A DNA stretch of 64,000 nt from DASPOJ01 sp050014395 (GTDB taxonomy: Bacteria; Acidobacteriota; Terriglobia; Acidiferrales; UBA7541), in contig JBEKDK010000006.1 of assembly GCA_050014395.1 (NCBI GenBank), positions 1 to 64,000 on the forward strand. Reading direction: 5' to 3'. This document shows positions 51,245 to 59,852 of this stretch, piece after piece. The notes beneath the pieces were generated by a model. It did no database searches, was not told the origin of the DNA, and saw nothing but the letters and a program-made list of their open reading frames with translations. The position numbers were made by a program, and so were the translations under genes. Numbering within the stretch: position 1 is the stretch's first letter; each line of letters starts with the position of its first letter.

Positions 51245-52702
51245 TTGGCGTATCGCGACTTACGCGAATTCATCGCGCGCCTGGAAAAAGAAGGCGAACT
51301 GAAGCGGGTCTCCGCCGAGGTGGATCCCGTGCTGGAAGTCACCGAGGTGGCGCAGCGCGTTTTGCGCGCCGGCGGCCCCGCGCTGCTGTTTGAACATCCG
51401 AAGGGTTTTCCGAATATTCCGCTGGCCATCAATTTGGTTGCGAGCGAGAGGCGCATGAATATGGCGCTCGAAGTTGAAAGCGCCGACGAGATTGCGGAGC
51501 GCATTCGCGCGTTCGTGGATTTCCAATCGCCGCAGGGAATATTTGAAAAAATAAAGATGCTGCCGAAACTGGCCGAGTTGGGTTCGTTCTTCCCGAAGAC
51601 AGTGCGCTCCGGCCCGTGCAAGGAAGTGATTCGCAAAGACGGCTTTTCGCTTTTTGATTTTCCCATCCTAAAGTGCTGGCCGCAGGACGGCGGGCGCTTC
51701 ATCACCTGGCCGCTGGTGATCACGAAAAATCCCGAGACCGGCAAGCGCAACGTCGGCGTGTATCGCATGCAGGTGTACGACGAGCGCACCACTGGCATGC
51801 ACTGGCAAACGCAGAAGCACGGCGCCGAACACTTCCGGCGCGCGCGCGCGGCCGATCCCAATGGGCGCATCGAGGTGGCCGTGGCGATCGGCTCCGACCC
51901 GGCGACGTGCATGGCCGGAATTCTGCCCGTGCCGCCGGATTTGGACGAGATGATGTTCGCCGGCTTCTTGCGGCGTGAGCCGGTGGAGATGGTGGCGTGC
52001 GAAACGTGCTCGCTGGAAGTGCCGGCCAATTCCGAAATCGTGCTGGAAGGCTACGTCGAGCTGGGCGAGATGCGCACCGAAGGTCCATTCGGCGATCACA
52101 CCGGCTTCTATTCGCTCGAAGGCGAATTCCCGGTGTTTCACGTTACGTGTGTCACGCATCGCCGCGATCCTATATATATGACCACCGTCGTCGGGCCTCC
52201 GCCGCAAGAGGATTTCTGGATGGGCCACCTCGTCGAACGCGTGTTCCTCCCGGTGATGAAGCTGCAATATCCGGAGATCGTGGACGTAGCCATGCCGGCC
52301 GAAGGAATCTTCCACAATTTGATGATCGTTTCGATTCGCAAATCGTACCCGGGCCATGCGCGCAAAATCATGAACGCGATTTGGTCGCTCGGCCAAGCGA
52401 TGTTCACGAAAGTGATCGTGGTGGTGGATCATGACGTTAACGTGCAGGATTTTCGCGAGGTTGTGTGGAAAGCGCTGTGCGCCGTCGATCCGGAACGCGA
52501 CGTTCAATTCGTCTTGGGTCCAGTCGATACACTCGATCACGCCGCGCGCGTGCAGGACTTCGGTTCGAAAATGGGAATCGACGCCACGCGCAAGTGGGCC
52601 AGCGAGGGCTTCGCGCGCCCGTGGCCCGACGAAATCAAAATGGATGACGCCACGCGCAAGCGCGTCGATGCCCTATGGAGCAAGATGGGCCTCAGCCGCT
52701 GA
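51245..52702 (+). CDS. UbiD-family prFMN-dependent decarboxylase
   Basis: 485 residues from a TTG start at 51245 preceded by AGGAGGAAGAT. UbiD enzymes use prenylated FMN to (de)carboxylate aromatic or alpha,beta-unsaturated acids, for example the ubiquinone/menaquinone precursor. Conserved residues: R174 in GVYRMQVYD, Glu in GEMRTEGPFGDHTGFYS (E279), and a metal site in PFGDHTG plus HDVNVQDFREV. A UbiX flavin prenyltransferase gene is not nearby. The family assignment is firm; the substrate is not. Confidence 0.93.
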   Translation: MAYRDLREFIARLEKEGELKRVSAEVDPVLEVTEVAQRVLRAGGPALLFEHPKGFPNIPLAINLVASERRMNMALEVESADEIAERIRAFVDFQSPQGIFEKIKMLPKLAELGSFFPKTVRSGPCKEVIRKDGFSLFDFPILKCWPQDGGRFITWPLVITKNPETGKRNVGVYRMQVYDERTTGMHWQTQKHGAEHFRRARAADPNGRIEVAVAIGSDPATCMAGILPVPPDLDEMMFAGFLRREPVEMVACETCSLEVPANSEIVLEGYVELGEMRTEGPFGDHTGFYSLEGEFPVFHVTCVTHRRDPIYMTTVVGPPPQEDFWMGHLVERVFLPVMKLQYPEIVDVAMPAEGIFHNLMIVSIRKSYPGHARKIMNAIWSLGQAMFTKVIVVVDHDVNVQDFREVVWKALCAVDPERDVQFVLGPVDTLDHAARVQDFGSKMGIDATRKWASEGFARPWPDEIKMDDATRKRVDALWSKMGLSR

Positions 52703-53024
52703 AGCGTGCTGGAAATCTGCTAATTTCGACTGCGCGGAATCAACGCTTTAGGGCCTCTGTACTGCGTTATCGCACGATTTAGATGTGCTGGCCTGCCCTG
52801 CCGGCCACCGCTGGCCCCCTGGGCAGCCCACGTATTCTTAAGACAACACCCCGTTTTACGTTGCTTGACACTTCCGAAAGCTGACCACAAACTCGCCCAC
52901 AGGTACTAGAACCCTCGTCCTAGGAAGTGCCGAGAGGGTTTCGGCGTCGATCAAGGTGGCCGGTCGCGCCACAGCAAACGCAGATTGAAGCGGCCGGGCG
53001 CGAGAAAGCCGAAAGGGTCACGAA
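52703..53024. other. Intergenic region upstream of the pil operon
   Basis: 322 bp. Contains a candidate promoter TTGACA (52865-52870) with a weak CAAACT -10 after 17 bp, a GC-rich CCTGCC..GGGCAG palindrome near 52790-52825, and the ribosome site AAAGGGTCACGA just before pilM. No gene seen. Confidence 0.55.
52865..52893 (+). promoter_or_regulatory. Candidate promoter of pilMNOPQ
   Basis: Perfect TTGACA -35 (52865-52870), 17-bp spacer and CAAACT -10 (3 of 6). The leader to pilM would be about 130 nt, long enough for RNA-level control, but I see no recognised motif such as a cyclic-di-GMP riboswitch. Confidence 0.45.
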
Positions 53025-54077
53025 ATGTTTGGAAAGCCGAAGCAAGTTGCGGTGGTCGGGCTGGACATCGGCTCGAGTTCGGTTAAGTCCGTCGAACTGC
53101 GAGAAACCAAGCAGGGCTACGAGCTGGTGAGTTTCGGCTTGGAGCCGCTGGCCCAGGACACCGTTGTAGACGGGGCAATCATGGATGCGCCGCTTGTCGC
53201 GGGCGCCATCAGCAGCGTGTTCGACACGCAGAAGATCAAGACGAAGAATGTGGCCACGTCGGTCTCCGGGCACTCCGTGATCGTCAAGCGCGTCACGCTG
53301 CCGTCGATGTCGTCGGAAGAATTGTTTGACCGCATCCAGAGCGAAGCCAGCCAACACATTCCCTTCGACATCGCCGACGTGAATCTGGATTACCAGCTTC
53401 TGGAATCCGTGGATTCGCAGATGGACGTACTGCTGGTAGCCGTGAAGAAAGACAAGATTCTGAATCACACCAACGTACTGGCGCAGGCGGGAAAGAATCC
53501 GACCGTGGTGGATATCGACGCCTTCGCGCTCCAAAACTGCTACGAGGTCAATTACGATCCCGACCCCGGCCAGACCATCGCGCTGCTGAATATCGGCGCC
53601 AGCGTGATGAACATCAATATCGTGCGCGCCGGCATTCCGCTGTTCACGCGCGACGTTTCGGTCGGCGGCAACCAGTACACCGACGCGCTGCAGAAGGAAC
53701 TGGACCTGAGCTTTGAGGACGCCGAGCGCCTGAAGAAGGGCGACGCCATCGCCGGAGTGGCCGAAGAGCACAAGGCGCAGATCCTGCGCTCGGTTTCCGA
53801 CATTCTGCTGCTCGAGATTCAAAAGACATTCGATTTCTTCCGCGCCACCGCCAGCGGCGAAAACATCCAGAAGATTTGCGTGGCCGGCGGCACGGCGCGC
53901 GTGCCCGGCTTGGTGGAATTGCTGCGCGAGGAATTCGCGATGCCGGTGGAAGAGCTTTATCCGTTCCGCAAGATCGTCATCAATCCCGGGCGCCACAACG
54001 AGGATCAGATTCGCGAGCTGGCGCCGCGCCTGGCAATTGCCGTTGGCCTGGCGTTGAGGAGCTTTGACCAACCATGA
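53025..54077 (+). CDS. pilM: Type IV pilus assembly protein PilM
   Basis: 350 residues. Actin-like cytoplasmic protein that anchors the pilus alignment complex via PilN. The start ATG 53025 follows AAAGGGTCAC. FGKPKQVAVVGLDIGSSSVK holds the ATP phosphate-1 loop; SEASQHIPFDIADVNLDYQL, TIALLNIGASVMNINIVRAG (phosphate 2) and ICVAGGTARVPGLVELLREE (adenosine loop) follow. Its last codons overlap pilN by four bases (ATGA). First gene of the pilMNOPQ operon. Confidence 0.96.
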   Translation: MFGKPKQVAVVGLDIGSSSVKSVELRETKQGYELVSFGLEPLAQDTVVDGAIMDAPLVAGAISSVFDTQKIKTKNVATSVSGHSVIVKRVTLPSMSSEELFDRIQSEASQHIPFDIADVNLDYQLLESVDSQMDVLLVAVKKDKILNHTNVLAQAGKNPTVVDIDAFALQNCYEVNYDPDPGQTIALLNIGASVMNINIVRAGIPLFTRDVSVGGNQYTDALQKELDLSFEDAERLKKGDAIAGVAEEHKAQILRSVSDILLLEIQKTFDFFRATASGENIQKICVAGGTARVPGLVELLREEFAMPVEELYPFRKIVINPGRHNEDQIRELAPRLAIAVGLALRSFDQP

Positions 54078-54724
54078 TCCATATCAATTTACTCGGCAGG
54101 GCCCGGCCCAAAGTAGCGCGCCAGTCGACGGTGCCGCTGGAAGCCACTCTCCAAGTGATTCTGCTGGTGGCGGCGCTGGCCATTTCGGTGGGAGTGCTCT
54201 GGTATTACTGGGCGCAACTTGACGCCGAAGCGCACGCCTATCAAGCCGATATCCAGAAGCAGCAGGGCGAAAAGGCGCGTCTGGAAAATTTGAAAGCCCA
54301 GGTGGAAAACTTCCAGCGCGAGAAGGACGTCCTGCAGCAGCGCATCGACGTAATCGAGCAGCTGCAGCGCAACCGCACCGGTGGCCAGGAGTTGATGGAC
54401 GCGCTGGCGAACACCGTGGTGCGCACCGACACCTTGTGGCTGACCACCGTGTCCCGCAAAGGCGATAGCCTGGCCCTCACCGGCGAGGCCGCCTCAATCA
54501 ACGCCGTGGCCAATTTCATCACCGAACTGAAGCGCTCGGGTTACTTCGACCAGATCGAAATCAAAGAGTCGCATCAGGATCCGGCGGAAAAAGAAGTTCA
54601 AACGTTTGTTTTCGAAATAACGGCGCAGTTTGCATTGCCGCAAGCCAGAAACGTTGCGGCTCCAGCTGCGGCTTCCGCTCCGGCGCCCGCCCCGACACCG
54701 GGCCGGCCGGCGGGGAAGGGGTAG
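54074..54724 (+). CDS. pilN: Type IV pilus assembly protein PilN
   Basis: 216 residues. Bitopic inner-membrane protein that binds PilM by its N-terminus (MIHINLLG). Membrane segment LQVILLVAALAISVGVLWYYW at about 27-47. The periplasmic part has a coiled coil (QKQQGEKARLENLKAQVENF) and a ferredoxin-like fold. A Pro/Ala tail ends the protein (APAAASAPAPAPTPGRPAG). Overlaps pilM by ATGA; pilO follows after 9 bp. Confidence 0.93.
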   Translation: MIHINLLGRARPKVARQSTVPLEATLQVILLVAALAISVGVLWYYWAQLDAEAHAYQADIQKQQGEKARLENLKAQVENFQREKDVLQQRIDVIEQLQRNRTGGQELMDALANTVVRTDTLWLTTVSRKGDSLALTGEAASINAVANFITELKRSGYFDQIEIKESHQDPAEKEVQTFVFEITAQFALPQARNVAAPAAASAPAPAPTPGRPAGKG

Positions 54725-54733
54725 GGGACGGCG

Positions 54734-55414
54734 ATGGCCATATCGTTCCGCGAATTTCCTTGGTACATCCAAGCGCTGCTGTTTGTGGCGCTGGCGGTGA
54801 TCGTTATCGGCGCCGGAATCTATATTCCGATTTCTCCGGTGGCCACGGCTCGCGCCAACGTCACACAGCTTCATGACCAGGATACCCAGTTGAAACAGGA
54901 AGTGCAGTCGCTCGAGGTCTACGAGCGGCAGTACGTCGAGTTCAATCAGGAAATGACCGCGTTGCACAAGCAGCTGGATACCCTGCAAGCCATCGTTCCC
55001 GAGGACAAGCAGGTCGATGAATTCATGCGCTTGCTGCAAGGCGCGGCTTCGGCCTCCGGCGTGGAAATTCGCCGCCTCAGCGCTGACGCCATCATTCCCC
55101 ACGACTATCACTTCGAGATGCCGTTTGAAATTCAAGTGGATGGGCCCTACTACGCGATCGAGGATTTCTTCGCGCGCCTCAGCCGCCTTTCGCGGATCAT
55201 CAACGTGGGGGATCTGAGTTTTGGCGCGGTGGATCCGGCTCGTGGCCCGGGTTTCACGGCGCGGCCCGGCACGAGCGTCACCGGCACATGCACCATCACC
55301 ACATTCTTCAGCAAGCCAAGCGACGAGCCGGCAGCGGCTCCGGCGGCCGGTGCGGCGCCAGCAGCGGCGCCTTCAGGCCCGCTTCCGGCCCGCTCGCAGG
55401 GAAAGGGCGATTGA
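54734..55414 (+). CDS. pilO: Type IV pilus assembly protein PilO
   Basis: 226 residues. Forms heterodimers with PilN in the alignment complex. Membrane segment IQALLFVALAVIVIGAGIYI after a short cytoplasmic N-terminus (REFPWY), then a coiled coil DQDTQLKQEVQSLEVYERQY, then the C-terminal fold with QIDVDGP-like EIQVDGPYYAIEDFFARLSR. Ends with an Ala/Pro-rich stretch. Next, pilP begins 7 bp after the stop. Confidence 0.92.
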   Translation: MAISFREFPWYIQALLFVALAVIVIGAGIYIPISPVATARANVTQLHDQDTQLKQEVQSLEVYERQYVEFNQEMTALHKQLDTLQAIVPEDKQVDEFMRLLQGAASASGVEIRRLSADAIIPHDYHFEMPFEIQVDGPYYAIEDFFARLSRLSRIINVGDLSFGAVDPARGPGFTARPGTSVTGTCTITTFFSKPSDEPAAAPAAGAAPAAAPSGPLPARSQGKGD

Positions 55415-55421
55415 GTTGACC

Positions 55422-56072
55422 ATGCGATTGCCAATCCAGATTCGATATTGCGTTGCCCTCGCCGGAATCCTGGCGCTGGCTGGCATGGCGTGCTTGCCCG
55501 TCGGAGCCCAGGTTCCGATTCAGCCTTCGCAAGTTCGAAACCAAGTGAACCAAGCGCAAGCCTCGTCGCCATCCGCGGCGGCGCCGGCTTCATCTCCAGC
55601 GAACCAATCCGCGGCTCCAGCCAAACCCGCAGCGCACCACGCTGCCGCAGGGTCCAAGCCGGCGCATAAGGGCACAGCAACGCCGTCAGCTGCCGCTTCG
55701 GGTCCGCACGTTAAGCCCGTCAGCGTCTCGACGCCTGGCCGCCGCGATCCGTTCGTGGCCTTGCTTTCGCAGAACCAGGGCGGCGCCAAAAACCCGGACA
55801 ATTTGCCGCCGGGGAAAGCCGGCCTGATGGTGGATTCGCTACGGATTGACGGAATCGTGGCAGGTCCCAACGGAATGATTGCCATCGTGTCCAATCCGCA
55901 AGAGCGCGTCTATTTCCTGCGTGACGGAGACAAGTTGTACGACGGGTCCGTCGAGCACATCGCGCTCGATGGCGTTTCCTTCCACCAAATCGGAACGGAC
56001 GCATTCGGAAAACCCGTCGATCGCGAATTGACGAAACGCCTGTATTCCAGCAGTTCAGGAGAAACGCAATGA
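55422..56072 (+). CDS. pilP: Type IV pilus assembly protein PilP
   Basis: 216 residues. Links the PilNO complex to the outer-membrane secretin PilQ. Signal segment CVALAGILALAGMACLPVGA; the Cys at MACL might make it a lipoprotein, as in classical PilP. A long Ala/Pro linker (SSPSAAAPASSPANQSAAPA) leads to the C-terminal beta-domain: GRRDPFVALLSQN, LRIDGIVAGPNGMIAIVSNP and YFLRDGDKLYDGSVEHI. Overlaps pilQ by ATGA (56069-56072). Confidence 0.88.
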   Translation: MRLPIQIRYCVALAGILALAGMACLPVGAQVPIQPSQVRNQVNQAQASSPSAAAPASSPANQSAAPAKPAAHHAAAGSKPAHKGTATPSAAASGPHVKPVSVSTPGRRDPFVALLSQNQGGAKNPDNLPPGKAGLMVDSLRIDGIVAGPNGMIAIVSNPQERVYFLRDGDKLYDGSVEHIALDGVSFHQIGTDAFGKPVDRELTKRLYSSSSGETQ

Positions 56073-58012
56073 AGATTCACTGGCCGGGTTACCGGCTCGC
56101 CAGCCTGATATTTGTCGTGTGCGCCGCCTTGGCGACGGTGTGGGCCGGAACCGGCGCGCCCGCCGTGAGCGCGCCCGCCACGACGATCTCCGCGGTCCGC
56201 GTGGCGCAATCGGGCCACGAGACTTCGGTGCGAGTGGAGGCCGGAGCGCCGCTCGCCTACAAGCAGATGCGCCTGGAAAATCCGCCGCGCGTGGTGCTGG
56301 ACTTCTCGAATGCCCGCCTCGCGACGGCCGATAACCACGTCGCCAGCACGATGCAGCCGGTGCGCGGGATTCGCATGGGCGAATCCGCCGGAGGCGCGGT
56401 TCGCCTGGTGATTGACCTTGATCATCTAGCGGCCGATCGTGTGCAAGCGGACGCATCCGGCATAACGATCACCTTTAGCACCGCCGCCGAGCCCGCCGGA
56501 GCCCAGGCGCGCGCCCTGCCTGCTTCGCAGCCGGATCGCAGCCAGATTCCGCAGTTGTCGCTGCCCGCTTGGCTGACGACCGATAGTTCGGCCCTGGCTA
56601 CGACCACCAGCGAGCCACAGGCTCCAGCGCAGCCACAACCACTTCCGGCGCAGCAGCGCGCGAGCGAATTTGCCGTGGTCGAAGCGACACCGCAGCCCGT
56701 GCTCGGGCCGCAGGCTCCCTCCGCGCAAACCGCACCCGTGTCCGCTGAAGCAGCGAAAAAGTACACGGGCGAACCGATTTCAGTAAACCTGAAAGATGTG
56801 GACCTGAAAGACTTCTTCCGTCTGATTCACGAGATCAGCGGCCTGAACATCGTCGTGGACCCAGCCGTGCACGGAACGGTCACTCTGGTTCTGGACCAAG
56901 TGCCGTGGGATCAGGCGCTGGACATCGTGTTGCAGAACAACGACCTTTCCAGCCAGATCGATGGAAACGTGCTGCGTATCGCGACGCAGGACACGATTCG
57001 CAAAGAGGCTGAATCGCGGCGTGCGCTGGCGAATGCCCAGGCCGCGTCCGTGGATCTTGTCACCGAAACGCGCGTGCTGAGCTATGCCAAGGCATCCATT
57101 CTGGCCCCCACGCTCAAGAAATTCCTTTCGCCGCGCGGCGATATCCTGTTCGATGAACGCTCCAACAGCCTGATCATCCGCGACGTTCCGGCGGTGTTTC
57201 CTTCGATCGAGGATCTGATCCGTCAACTCGATCGCAAATCGCAGCAAGTCGAAATCGAAGCCCGCGTTGTAGAAGCCTCGCGCGCCTTCGCGCGTGACCT
57301 CGGAAGTCAGCTCGGTTTCGGCATCGGCTTCGGCGCCGGCAATTCCAACGTGATTGGCGGCGGCAGCGGCGTGCCCAGTACAATTACACACACCGGCGCG
57401 ACGCTTCCGATCAGTGTGCCGGGCAGCACGGACATCCTGCCGCTGCTCACGAACTTCCCGGCCGTGGCTCCCACGTCGGGCTTCACGTTCGCCCGCACCG
57501 CCGCGAACTACGCGCTGGACTACACCATCACCGCAATGGAGAACAAGGGTGACGGCAAACTTCTTTCTGAGCCCGAAGGCGTGACGCAGAACAACGAGAA
57601 ACTGACCGTCAAACAGGGCGAAGAGATTCCCATCCAAACCACCATCAACGACACGATTTCCGTGCAGTACATTGACGCCGTGCTGAAGCTTGAGGTCACC
57701 CCGCAGATCACCGCGGACGGCACCGTGTTCCTCGACGTCGACGTCGAAAACACTCAGGTGGACAACGGCATTCCTCGAATTCAAGGCATACCGGCTTTGG
57801 ATACGCAGGCCGCCACAACCAAGGTTCTCATTCGCGACGGTGGCACCGTCGTGATCGGCGGCGTGATCATCTCCAGCCAGCAGAACAACGTGAACCAGGT
57901 GCCGTTGATCGGCAGCATTCCGCTGATCGGGCATCTATTTAAAGAAACCTCGGTGAGCGTCTCCTCGCAGGAGCTGCTCTTCTTCGTCACCCCCCGGATA
58001 CTGCCCGATTGA
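56069..58012 (+). CDS. pilQ: Type IV pilus secretin PilQ
   Basis: 647 residues. Outer-membrane channel for the pilus fibre. Signal segment RLASLIFVVCAALATVWA. An AMIN domain (peptidoglycan binding) follows: RVAQSGHETSVRVEAGAPLA and RVVLDFSNARLA. A Pro/Gln linker leads to the secretin N0/STN domain (SVNLKDVDLKDFFRLIHEIS, GLNIVVDPAVHGTVTL), an N1-type domain (RVLSYAKASILAPTLKKFLS) and the secretin barrel. The barrel ends VPLIGSIPLIGHLFKETSVS and LLFFVTPRIL. Only one AMIN copy is seen. A strong terminator follows. Confidence 0.95.
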   Translation: MKIHWPGYRLASLIFVVCAALATVWAGTGAPAVSAPATTISAVRVAQSGHETSVRVEAGAPLAYKQMRLENPPRVVLDFSNARLATADNHVASTMQPVRGIRMGESAGGAVRLVIDLDHLAADRVQADASGITITFSTAAEPAGAQARALPASQPDRSQIPQLSLPAWLTTDSSALATTTSEPQAPAQPQPLPAQQRASEFAVVEATPQPVLGPQAPSAQTAPVSAEAAKKYTGEPISVNLKDVDLKDFFRLIHEISGLNIVVDPAVHGTVTLVLDQVPWDQALDIVLQNNDLSSQIDGNVLRIATQDTIRKEAESRRALANAQAASVDLVTETRVLSYAKASILAPTLKKFLSPRGDILFDERSNSLIIRDVPAVFPSIEDLIRQLDRKSQQVEIEARVVEASRAFARDLGSQLGFGIGFGAGNSNVIGGGSGVPSTITHTGATLPISVPGSTDILPLLTNFPAVAPTSGFTFARTAANYALDYTITAMENKGDGKLLSEPEGVTQNNEKLTVKQGEEIPIQTTINDTISVQYIDAVLKLEVTPQITADGTVFLDVDVENTQVDNGIPRIQGIPALDTQAATTKVLIRDGGTVVIGGVIISSQQNNVNQVPLIGSIPLIGHLFKETSVSVSSQELLFFVTPRILPD

Positions 58013-58050
58013 TCGGGATCACACTGGGGCCCAAGCCACGGATTTCAATC

Positions 58051-58078
58051 GGGGGAGACGCGAGTCTCCCCCTTTTTT
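58051..58078 (+). terminator. Rho-independent terminator of pilMNOPQ
   Basis: Arms GGGGGAGAC (58051-58059) and GTCTCCCCC (58064-58072) with a GCGA tetraloop, then TTTTTT. It lies 40 bp after the pilQ stop. Confidence 0.92.
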
Positions 58079-58122
58079 CTTGCCCGCGTGCGATCTCCAC
58101 AGAGGACCGATAAAATAGAGCC

Positions 58123-59205
58123 ATGGAAGCTCGTGTCTACGCTGGAAGGATCGAACTCGTGCGCGCCGCGCTGGGCTCGAAGCACGGCGAAGCCCTGCTC
58201 GTCACCCACCTCCCGAATATTTTCTATCTGACGGGGTTCACCGGAGACTCAGGTTTTCTGCTCGTTGAGCCGGAGCGAACAAGCTTGTTCACGGACGGGC
58301 GATTTCGCGTTCAGGCTCGCGTGGAAGCGCCGTGGGCGAAACTCATCATGCAGCGCGCGGGTTTGGCGGCCACTGTCGGCGCCCACATCGCGCGAGCAAA
58401 GTTGTCTGTCGCGTATTCCCCGTCGCAGCTCAGCTTGGCCACCTGGCAGGCCGCGCGACACGCAGCCGGCTCCAAAGTCCGCTGGCGCGCCGCAGAGGGC
58501 ATTATCGAGGCATTGCGGGCCCTAAAGAGCCCTGCTGAGATTGCCGCGATCCGCGCGGCAGGCAAAGTCGCTTGCGAGGTAATGCACGAGGTCATCGCCC
58601 TGGTTCGCCCCGGCGTGCGCGAACTCGACCTGGCGGCCGAGATCGGGTATCGTCTTCGCCGTAAAGGGGCTAGCGGCGAATCCTTCGAAGCGATCGTCGC
58701 CGCCGGCCCGCGCTCGGCGATTCCGCACGCGCGCCCGGGTGAGCGGCGCATCGGGAAAAATGAGTTGGTCGTGCTGGACCTGGGTGCTATACTGCGCCGC
58801 TATTGTAGTGATTTAACTCGGACGGTTTTTGTAGGTCGCGCACCAGCACGAGTGAAGCAGTGGTATCGAGCCGTACAGAACGCGCACGCGGCGGCCTGTG
58901 ACGCGCTTCGGCCGGGCGTGCCGGCCCAGGAAGTGGATCGGGCGGCTCGGCAAGTGTTGCAACGCAATGGGCTTGGGCGCTTTTTCGTCCATAGCACCGG
59001 TCATGGCTTGGGACTTGAGATCCACGAGGCGCCTCGCCTTGGAAAGGGCCAGACGACCTTGCTCCAGGCTGGTTCAGTGGTGACTATCGAGCCCGGGATT
59101 TACACTGAAGGAGTCGGGGGCATCCGCATCGAAGATGACGCCCGGGTCACGGCGGATGGCTCGGAACTGCTCACCAGGTTGGGGCGGGACCTGTTGGAAA
59201 TTTGA
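58123..59205 (+). CDS. M24-family Xaa-Pro aminopeptidase
   Basis: 360 residues. Dinuclear metallopeptidase that removes N-terminal residues before proline. The creatinase-like N-domain is residues 1-125 (ALLVTHLPNIFYLTGFTGDS). The pita-bread C-domain supplies metal ligands: VVLDLGAILRRYCSDLTRT (two Asp), HSTGHGLGLEIHE (His), TIEPGIYTEG (Glu) and GIRIEDDARV (Glu). The PepQ/PepP-type sequence is followed by accB after 6 bp, an order often seen in acidobacterial and other genomes. ATG 58123. Confidence 0.92.
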   Translation: MEARVYAGRIELVRAALGSKHGEALLVTHLPNIFYLTGFTGDSGFLLVEPERTSLFTDGRFRVQARVEAPWAKLIMQRAGLAATVGAHIARAKLSVAYSPSQLSLATWQAARHAAGSKVRWRAAEGIIEALRALKSPAEIAAIRAAGKVACEVMHEVIALVRPGVRELDLAAEIGYRLRRKGASGESFEAIVAAGPRSAIPHARPGERRIGKNELVVLDLGAILRRYCSDLTRTVFVGRAPARVKQWYRAVQNAHAAACDALRPGVPAQEVDRAARQVLQRNGLGRFFVHSTGHGLGLEIHEAPRLGKGQTTLLQAGSVVTIEPGIYTEGVGGIRIEDDARVTADGSELLTRLGRDLLEI

Positions 59206-59211
59206 CGCCAG

Positions 59212-59820
59212 ATGAAACCGAAAAATTCCAAGAAATCGTCGGCCCAGAAAGCAGCGGGCCAGAAATCATCCGAAAACAAAGCCCTCGCTGTGCCGGGAGT
59301 GGACCTGCGGCAGCTCGAACAGTTGCTGGCCTTCATGTCCCAGAACGGCCTGGAAGAATTTGAATATGCCAGCGGTGACCTGCGCATCCGCCTGAAGAAA
59401 GCGTTCGCCGATCCCAATGCGCTCGCACCCAGGGCGTTGCCACGGCCGGAAATCGTCGTTCCTCATCCGCCCGCGGGCGAGCCGCCGCCATGGGCGCAAG
59501 AGACGAGCGCCGAGCGCCACAAGGAAGCGCAGCGCCCGCCCGAACCTCCCGCGCCGGCCGAAGAGGAAAATCTCTACCTCATCAAGTCTCCGATCGTGGG
59601 CACCTACTACGCGTGTCCCAGCCCGGATGCCCCATCTTTCGTCAAAGTCGGCGATGAAGTCGCCGCGGGACAGGTGGTGTGCATCATCGAAGCCATGAAG
59701 TTGATGAACGAGATTGAAGCCGAAATCGCCGGCGAAGTGGTTCGCGTGTTCGCGGAAAATGGCCAGCCGGTCGAGTACGGCGAGCCGTTGTTCTCGCTTC
59801 GCCCTGCGGGGAAAAGCTAG
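59212..59820 (+). CDS. accB: Acetyl-CoA carboxylase biotin carboxyl carrier protein
   Basis: 202 residues. Carries biotin between the biotin carboxylase and transcarboxylase. Biotinylated lysine K163 in IIEAMKLMNEIEAE, in the C-terminal biotinyl domain starting LIKSPIVGTYYACPSPDAPS. The N-terminus has VDLRQLEQLLAFMSQNGLEE and EYASGDLRIRLKKA, the family helical part, separated from the biotinyl domain by a Pro/Ala/Glu linker. The neighbour accC 32 bp downstream supports the role. Confidence 0.95.
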   Translation: MKPKNSKKSSAQKAAGQKSSENKALAVPGVDLRQLEQLLAFMSQNGLEEFEYASGDLRIRLKKAFADPNALAPRALPRPEIVVPHPPAGEPPPWAQETSAERHKEAQRPPEPPAPAEEENLYLIKSPIVGTYYACPSPDAPSFVKVGDEVAAGQVVCIIEAMKLMNEIEAEIAGEVVRVFAENGQPVEYGEPLFSLRPAGKS

Positions 59821-59852
59821 CTTCGGCGGGCCCGGATCACACCACACGGAAA

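Noticed and set aside
52703..53024. Cyclic-di-GMP riboswitch upstream of pilM
   Set aside because: A long leader exists, but the conserved core and tetraloop receptor of that class are not seen.
56780..57934. 384-codon open frame on the minus strand
   Set aside because: Antisense to pilQ; no motif and typical shadow composition.
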